This document shows positions 57,271 through 64,000 of a stretch of 64,000 nucleotides of DNA, one piece after another. Below the pieces are notes generated by a model. It had not been told where the DNA came from. It saw only the letters and a list, made by a program, of their open reading frames with translations, and ran no database searches. The translations under genes and the position numbers were made by a program. The DNA is from Emydura subglobosa. Taxonomy: Eukaryota > Chordata > Testudines > Chelidae. The first letter of the stretch is position 1. Each line of letters starts with the position of its first letter. The stretch lies in assembly GCA_007922225.1 (NCBI GenBank), contig ML679960.1:634032-698031 (forward strand), given 5' to 3'.

Positions 57271-58643
57271 GGATGCAAGAAAGGGAGCTCTGGTAAGTGC
57301 TCATTTTGCTTTCATACTGCACAGTGAGAGGAGATTGAGCTCTCATGTACTTTGTTCTATGGTAGAGGAGGGATATGGGACAGAAACTAACAACAGAGCC
57401 TGTGTATCTACGCAGCGGGGGCTCGACAGAAAAGTTTGTTAATGTACACCGGGATGTCCCAGGAATCCTCCATAGAGATCTCTAGGAATCTTTCCTTTAG
57501 GTATTCTGCAATCCTCTGCCGAAAATTCCTTGGCATAGCTGTTTTGTTTTCCTCCCACCCCCACTATAGGAAAATCTGCCTCACCATCCGGCAATTATTT
57601 CTGCAGGGACCAGAGCGGCACACAGAGCCAGTCTGAAGCCACATGCAAGCAGGAGAGGCACTCTTGCACCCTGGGTTACCCTTAGGAGTGAAATATTGGG
57701 TTCGATTACCCTAGTCTGTGGAAAAGAATTGCCTCCCTCGGCACTTGCAGTAACTGCCTTCACAAACCACCTAGACCCTTTTTCCCTTCTTGGCAATTCC
57801 CCCTTTCCATTACCCCCCCCCTCTGGTGAACTCACCATATTTGGGACTTGTGCCGAGCTGTGTGCTAGCCAAAGGACAGTGAGAGAGGTGTGTGTAACTT
57901 TTATGATTCACGGCTGTATGTGCACTCCCAATACTGTCTCTGTTAACTGTTTCTTTGGCTTCTGCAGGTGTGCCCTTGAGGACCCACTCCTTCACACCAA
58001 GTGGAGCATCTCCGTCAGATGAGGCGGCGAACCAGGAGGCGTAAGGAGGATGTTTCGTGAAGTGCTGCAGTCAATAGACACAGCACATAGCGAAACAAGC
58101 GTGTAGAGTAGACAATTAAAGAAAGACTTAGGCTGGATAGCCTGGAAAGGAGAGAGGGCAGGAGCAGATGATAAAGCTCTTGGAGGCCCAGACGGAGATG
58201 CTGAAATTACTCATTATGCTGCAGTCTGAGCACATCCGTCCTCGGCCAATACAGAACTCCATTCCATACCCTCCCCAAACTCCCCCACTGCATTCCTTGT
58301 GTGTTCTCGGGCCCTCGCGTTATCCCATGCACACCTCACCTAGGGACGGGTTCATAATGAAAGCTGGAGTTACACACAACTGTGAGATCCCTAACCGAGA
58401 GACTGTTCCTCATTGCCATAGCCCAGTTGACCAAAAATTTGTGTTTTTGTCCTGTTATTAAGCACATCATTCAAATAAAATGAGTCTTTATTTGTGTCAT
58501 CAGTAAGTGCTAACATTCAAATACAGTGGTTATAAGCAGGAATATTTGCTCATTACAATTAACGCTCAGGAAGCAAGAACTACAGGGGTCACTCAAGGAG
58601 ACAAGTAAACATTGTCTGGCCCAATGACACACATAAAGACACA

Positions 58644-59673
58644 TTAGTGGGAATCATTGTCAAAATGCTCCTTCAAAGTCTCCCTGATTTGAATAATTAC
58701 CCTTGTATCTCGCTTGATTGATACCCTTGTATCAAAATCAGCAGCCAGCCAATCAACCTCAGTGCTCAACCCCTGGGGAAACTTTTCCCCCTTCGCTTTG
58801 CAAATAGTATGTAGAATGTAGCAGACCACAAAGATCATAGGAATATTTTCCTCACTGAAATCCAACTGGCGAAAAGACAGAGCCAGTGACCTTTTAAATC
58901 AGCTAAAGGCACATTCAATGGTCATTCAGTACCTGCTGAGCCTGTCATTGAAGCACTCCTTGTGATGTCCAGGCTCCCAGTGTAAGGCTTCATGAGCCAT
59001 GGGAGCAAGTACCACTATTCTGGTCTGGAAAGAAAGTCCCAGTGTGCAGCTTTCTATATAGTCCAGTGTTCCAAAAGATGCGTGCATCATGCACCTTCCT
59101 GACCACCCAACATTGATGTCAGTGAAATGGCCCTGGTGATCCACCAGCACCTGTAAGACTATGGAGAAATAGTCTTTTGGTTGATATAGTCTGTCGCAAG
59201 ATGGTTTGGGACCAAAATTAGGATGTGTGTTCCATCTAGCGCCCTGCTGCAGTTAGAGAATCTAATTGCCTAAAAGCCATCAATTATTTCCTGCACATTA
59301 CTGAAAGTTAGACTTTTACAGCAGGAGGCGATTAATGGCCTTGCACATTTGCATCACTATAACCCCCACAGTGGACTTTCCAACTCCAAATTGATTCGTG
59401 ACTGACCGGTAGCAGTCTGGAATTGCCAGCTTCCACACAGCAATCGCCACTTGCTTTTCCACAGTGAGGGCAGCTCTTATTTTTGTGTCCTTGTGCTGCA
59501 GTGCTGGGCTTGCATAGTTCCAGGAAGATGGGTTTGCGAATCCGAAAATTCTGCAGCCTCTGCTCATCATCCCATACATGCATCACAATGAGATTCCACC
59601 ACTCAGTGCTGGTTTCCCTAGCCCAGTACCGATGGTCCATCATGTGCAGCTGTTCCATGAATGACAGCAGCAA
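58644..59673 (-). pseudogene. Transposase of the second Harbinger, broken
   Basis: 59579-59316 carries the helix-turn-helix part: LTVEKQVAIAVWKLAIPDCY and NQFGVGKSTVGVIVMQMCKA. 59150-58926 has LVDHQGHFTDINVGWSG and, after a frame slip, HKECFNDRLSR. 58865-58644 has the tail CYILHTICKAKGEKFPQGL. The block around the second catalytic Asp (GDPAYPLL in the first element) is damaged to MAHEALHW-like sequence, and the Glu block is not in frame. Compared with the copy at 32029-32961 it is shorter and more mutated. Confidence 0.82.
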
Positions 59674-60160
59674 TCTTGAATATTAGTTTCCATGGCAGAT
59701 AGCAAGGTAGGCATCACTGATTCACTCTGTTTCATACCTCATGAAATACTGCAGGACCAGCTATGTTGTGTTCATAACACTCATCACCAGACTGGTCAGC
59801 AGTTCAGGATCCATGCTCTCAGGCAGAGAGGGAAGGCATACAGTTTACAAGGGCTGTTGAAAAACTGCATGAAACAAAGTCAGAAGCCCATGGAATGATG
59901 GGACGGAAAGAAATGCATCATGGGATGTCGAGCACACCCCATGATGCACCGCATTCCATTCTCAGAGCTCCCAGCAGCAGAGTGTGATGAGCTGCACAGT
60001 GGGATAGCTATTCATGATGCAGTGCTCTCTCTGTCAATGCAAAAGCAAAAACTGTGTATGTGCTCTGCTGACACAAGGAGCATTGTGTAGACACATGCAC
60101 AACCGATGTAATTAAAGTGGCTTATGGTCGTCAACTTAACTCTGTAGTGCAGACATGGCC

Positions 60161-60914
60161 TCGGACTATTTATTAGGTTTTCTGAAGAATAAAACATACA
60201 ACCAACCAAGGACATCTCTAAGAAGAGACCCAGGTGCTTCTTTCAAAGTTACTACTGTGTAGCAAGTGAAAGGAAAGAAAAGGACTCCATAAGATAGATA
60301 AACCCCCCTCCCTTGCTATTTGGGCCAGAGTTCCTGCTGTTGGCTTTCTAATTTGTCTTTATGTCATGATAGGCCCCTTCCGATGAAAGTTGGCAGGTCA
60401 AGTACCTTCTGAAGTCATTGGCAGGTAACAAGAACTAAGCAAATCCAATTTTCTAATTTCTGCTGATCCTGGATACATCCCTGTAATAGTGAGTTTTCTT
60501 TCCATGGACCAGTTCGCAAGGAGCGCTTTTGGTTCAGATTGGAGTTGAGAAGGGGAAAACCTAAGACAAACATACCCTATCATGCTCTCCTTCAGCTCCA
60601 GATAGGAGCTCTCATGGTCCCTGGGTAAGCTGCCCCATCTGAGATGCTTTTCCAGTCTCCCAAGTTAACCTCTTTTAAGTAGCAGTCCCAAGCCTCCACT
60701 TCTCTTTCATGCTGGACCCCCACGATCCAAGCACTCTCCAGCTATATCTGAGTTACCACCCACCCAGCCATAATCACTAGCAGGCCCAATGGACTTGGCA
60801 CGTGCAAGGGTTTCCCTTTGGGAGCCTGGGGACAGCAATAGTATTGTTACCCCTTTTTCACTTGAGTGGTTACTCAAATTCAACATGTTGCACATTGTTT
60901 CCTGTAGAAGATCC
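60161..60914. other. SH3KBP1 intron, no recognised gene
   Basis: Mixed intronic DNA. It leads into the GC-rich unit that follows, and the exact border is unclear. The two overlapping plus frames at 60789-61032 are not gene-like. Confidence 0.45.
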
Positions 60915-62185
60915 CCCAGTAGGGGGCAGTGCCAGTGGCTCTCCCTCGGTGTCAATCTCCAAGGGAGGCCACACCTCCCAGTGCCTACACCCCTTGGGAG
61001 TCCAAATTAAAGGGGCCGCCTCCAGCACTTAGTAGGGCGACCCTGGGGTCCAGGCCGCTCCTCAGGCGAATAATCTCTTGCCCCCACGGGTGGGCAAACA
61101 GTCTAGGGCCCGGCCCTCAGCCAGGGACAGGCCAGCAGCGGGAACAGCAGTCTCTAGCTCCATAATGCGAGGAAACAGTCTATTGCCTAACCCTTCCACA
61201 GGGCAGGGCAAGCAGCAGTCTATGGCCTGGCCCTTCTGTAGGCAGGCAGGCAAACACAGGCTCGGGACGATTGGCAGCCTATAGCCCGAGCTGGTGAGGG
61301 AATGGTTCAAGGCCCGGGCCCTGAGGCAGGGCAGGGCAAAGGGACAGGAGTCTTTAGCCCTTAGCAGGGTGAGTAAGTAGTCTATATTTGGCCCTTCTGC
61401 AGGGAGCGGCAGGCAGTAAGGGGCAGACTGGCCCTCAATGGACATTCACCCTAGGTCGGGGTAGGAAGGGGGGAGGGGGATGCAGGCCCACCCGTCTCCA
61501 CTGCATCTCAACCCAGGGCCCTGTCAGTGATGTGGTGTCCCGTCACTGGGTCAGTGGGGCTCCAACCGAAACGCACTGACTCTCAGCAAGTGTCAGCTCA
61601 GTTGCACCATAGTCTGCTTCCCTGGGCTGCTTCCTCCCACCCTCTTCCTAGAGTACCTGTGGCCAGTTGTCTCGCTTAGGGTTGCTGGGGTAGCCAGCAA
61701 GCGGGAGTCCCACGAGTCCCTCACCGTCGACCGGCGGCAGGTCCGGAAACAGTTCGGGGTCCTCTGCAGAGGGCAGTTCCTCTAAGTCCCAGGGGCTAGT
61801 AGCTCAGGCAGCTCCTCCAGGTCCTCAGGGTCCCACACCATGAGTAGATCTGGCAGCTCCTCCTCCGGGTCATAGGATCCGGGGGCTCCTTTGGCTTATC
61901 TGCTTCAGGCAGCTCCTCCCCGTCCTCAGGGCCCCACGCCGTGGGAAGATCCAGCAGCTTCTCGTCTGGGCAGCAGTCGGGAGCGGTCGTAGGCTCGAGC
62001 ACAAGGGGAGAAGCGTCCTGCTCCCTCGGTCACTAGCCACTGACTGAGCGGGCAGGCTTGGGTTTTATAAGCCTAGCCCCGCCTACCTGCTTCAGATCAG
62101 GTGCTGCCTTCCTGGGTTCCAACCCCCAGGGGGCTTTGGCTCTCCCTCGGTGTCAATCTCTGAGGGAGGCCACACCTCCCGGCTA
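60915..62185 (-). mobile_element. Unclassified GC-rich repeat unit with direct repeat ends and a TATA box
   Basis: About 1.27 kb of GC- and CpG-rich sequence stands out against AT-rich intron. It is bounded by an about 60-bp direct repeat: 60915-60981 and 62119-62185 share GGCTCTCCCTCGGTGTCAAT and AGGGAGGCCACACCTCCC. On the minus strand a TTATAAAACC box (62070-62061) lies after a GGCGGGGC box (62089-62082), like a real promoter. Downstream are a 103-bp tandem repeat (about 61808-62005) and looser repeats with CAGTCTA and GGCCC (61050-61410). The minus frame at 61796-62002 is acidic (GPEDGEELPEADKPKEPPD) but begins with GTG rather than ATG. An LTR-type or other non-autonomous element seems likely, but I cannot name it. 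Confidence 0.5.
62061..62089 (-). promoter_or_regulatory. Promoter-like TATA and GC boxes in the unclassified unit
   Basis: Reading the minus strand: GGCGGGGCTAGGCTTATAAA places a GC box about 10 bases before a TATA box. Transcription would start near 62035 and run to lower coordinates, the same direction as SH3KBP1. Activity is not shown by sequence alone. Confidence 0.45.
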
Positions 62186-63479
62186 CATTTCCATTACGCG
62201 GAGAAACTAATGACGAAGTTAAGCATTTTTGATGCAATCCTCTGAACACAGAAGGAATTAAACAACGAAAGTGTCTTTGCTCAGAGTTCCCAGATCCTTT
62301 CCAGTCAGCACTTATCCCAAAAGCGCTCTCAGCTTTTCTCAAGGCCATGTTCTCAGGGCTTATTCTGAGTCTTTTTTTTCCCCTTCTGCTTCTCAGAAAC
62401 ACACAGACATACAGCTCCATCAATCAATGCTTTTTTCCTTGCATTTGCTGTATCATTCCCCAGGAAACCCCTCAGTCAGCATGGCATAGCTTCTGCTCAT
62501 TCTTGCCAAGAGGGTCTGTGTTTTGGGCAGTGCCCTCCATTGTTTCAGCTATAACTAATCAAAGAGGCATTTAACCGCCCCTTCATTTAGCCTGAATGGA
62601 AGAGTGGCTTTTATGCCTACCAGCTTCTTCAAAACAAAGTATTATTTATATTGCCAAAAGACGCACAGCACTCGAAGGAATGGGTTTAAAATAACACAGA
62701 TCTATGCACATACTGTCTTACTTTTATTTGGCATTACTTTCAATCCCCTAAGCAGACATTACTTAGCTTTGGGCCATCCTGTTCCCTTGACTGCCAAGTT
62801 ATAACTTACTTACTACAGATCTCAGACTCTCAATCACTCTTTGTCAGTCTGCAGCAGCTGATAACTTCCCATCATCTCCCTTTCTGCAGCAAAGATCTTT
62901 TAACTGATAAGTGGCTTTTGATCTCCAGGTTCTCACAGCAAAGGTGCTATGTAACCAGGGTTAAGTCTGAGAAGTAGCATCTTCATGGCTATAAATCTGG
63001 CTATTGTGTTTGAGTGTTTGCTGGGATGCTTCTTATCTAAGACACTGTTTTATCTTTCCTGCTTGTTTTCTGTAACTATCACCTTTGATACAACTCCACA
63101 GCAAGTAACAAACGCAGTTTGCAAGTAACAAAATCCACCACGAACACACACAGAGAGGTAAAACAATATTCATAAAAATAATATAGGTATTTCCTAGTTC
63201 TCTACAGGATGAATGACAAACACTTCCAACTTTGCTTGGCAGGATTCTGATACAATTTCCGATCCTCCCCCACTTTTTTTCTTACTGCACTGTAAAGAAG
63301 AAACCACTTCCTGACGGAGAGAAAACCATTGCATACACCCTTTAAACTGTTTTGGAAACAATGATTCATACAGCAAAATGCTGACATACAATAATCAGTA
63401 TGAATATGAAACATCAGCTTTAATTTTTGTTTATTCATCTCCCAAATTCATTCCTAACCTAAATACCAACAATTTTATG
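62186..63479. other. SH3KBP1 intron, no recognised feature
   Basis: Intronic DNA with pyrimidine-rich patches (62360-62480 and 62820-62890). No gene or repeat family is supported. Confidence 0.45.
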
Positions 63480-63685
63480 AGGAAGGATCTCAAAGCACTA
63501 GGTGAACATTAATGAAGACTCACCATCCCTCTGAAGCAGGTAAATATTAATATTTCTATTCTACAGATAGGGAAACTGAGGCACAAAGTGACTTGTCTAA
63601 TATCACAAAGGGAATTTGGTACAGACATAGGAAGAGAACCCAGATCTCCTGCCTTTCAGTGCAGACTGCCTCCCAACAGGCACCA
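63480..63685 (+). repeat. MIR SINE copy
   Basis: GGATCTCAAAGCACTAGGTG is followed by CTACAGATAGGGAAACTGAG, GCACAAAGTGACTTGTCTAA and ACCCAGATCTCCTGCCTTTC. This is the full MIR order from the core to the 3' region on the plus strand. It is the best preserved of the three MIR copies in the window. Confidence 0.85.
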
Positions 63686-64000
63686 GAATACATCGCCAAA
63701 ACAAGAGTATCTTGATCTTGCCAATTCTTTGAAGTAACGATAGTCGGATTATGTAGCCATCAAACACAAATATTCCTGATTTTATGGCTCCAGGCAAGTG
63801 GATCTTAAAGATGAAAGGAGGAGGAGACTTTTCCTGCACAAAAGCAGCCAAACAAAATAATAAGGGACAAGCTTTGCTGTATAGATATTAAGAGGGATGT
63901 TACAGATTTAGCAGCAACTGGCAGGTATTAATGCTTGGTTTCATGACGTCAATGCCTAGCATTAAAATAACAGGCAGTAGTTATTACAACAGATTTTGAT
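63686..64000. other. SH3KBP1 intron, end of window
   Basis: AT-rich intronic DNA. No exon is seen; the next upstream exon of SH3KBP1 must lie beyond the window. Confidence 0.5.

Larger units (their letters stand above)
56394..60160. mobile_element. Second PIF/Harbinger transposon, different subfamily, decayed
   Basis: The left end is GGCCTTGTCTACACTACAGA and the inverted right end is GGCCATGTCTGCACTACAGA, about 18 of 20 matching. The flanks are TCT and TCG, so a 3-bp target duplication is possible but not intact. The layout repeats that of the element at 29783-33580: a MYB/SANT-like gene on plus and a transposase on minus, converging near 58.5 kb. It lacks the TTAATTCGAATTAA palindromes, so it belongs to another subfamily. 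It is about 3.77 kb, close to the first element. Confidence 0.85.

Noticed and set aside
61796..62002. Acidic 68-codon minus ORF as a small gene
   Set aside because: It starts with GTG in a tandem repeat, so it is not a usual eukaryotic start; kept only as part of the unclassified unit.
54000..64000. The next upstream SH3KBP1 exon (KLRPRS...FLPVEK region)
   Set aside because: I looked for it on the minus strand and found no matching splice-bounded frame; it probably lies beyond the window.

Overview
This is vertebrate nuclear DNA and almost certainly reptilian; a turtle is the best guess. The evidence is the mix of repeats: CR1 LINEs, three DIRS retrotransposon copies, PIF/Harbinger transposons with a MYB/SANT-like companion gene, hAT and Tc1/mariner non-autonomous elements and old MIR SINEs. 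This mix is typical of turtles, but a crocodilian cannot be excluded by eye. Nothing prokaryotic or viral is present as an active system.

The only host gene I can support is SH3KBP1 (CIN85), on the minus strand. Three exons are visible in transcription order: 53499-53574 (linker before the third SH3 domain), 26497-26591 (first half of the third SH3 domain) and 1-100 (second half, cut by the window edge). All have AG acceptors, the two internal exons have GT donors, and the phases join into one reading frame. The rest of the window is intron: two introns of about 26-27 kb and more than 10 kb of a third.

The introns are packed with dead mobile elements. From left to right: MIR remnants (2.3-2.8 and 5.1 kb); a minus-strand CR1 3' UTR split by a hAT element with a C-rich minisatellite (10.1-11.2 kb); a CR1 3' end (15.4-15.9 kb); a palindromic repeat (18.0 kb); DIRS copy 1 (20.7-23.9 kb); a Harbinger element with perfect TTA target duplications (29783-33580); DIRS copy 2 (34.5-36.2 kb) abutting a non-LTR reverse transcriptase fragment that is split by a solo-LTR-like insertion (36.2-37.5 kb); a long CR1 (41.6-45.3 kb) holding a Tc1/mariner MITE and a hAT-like element; DIRS copy 3 with inverted terminal repeats (45.9-51.85 kb); another CR1 3' end (52.1-52.6 kb); an old repeat (54.2-55.0 kb); a second, more decayed Harbinger subfamily (56394-60160); an unclassified GC-rich repeat unit with a TATA box (60.9-62.2 kb); and a MIR (63.5 kb).

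The most informative structures are these. The 29.8-33.6 kb Harbinger has two convergent genes and AT-rich palindromes at both ends. The three DIRS copies all lie in the same direction as the host gene. Two DIRS copies carry hairpin-forming ends. Nested insertions give a relative chronology in the 41.6-45.3 kb CR1. The GC-rich element at 60.9-62.2 kb is the one I could not classify. Every element ORF is broken by stops or frameshifts, so I found no intact system.
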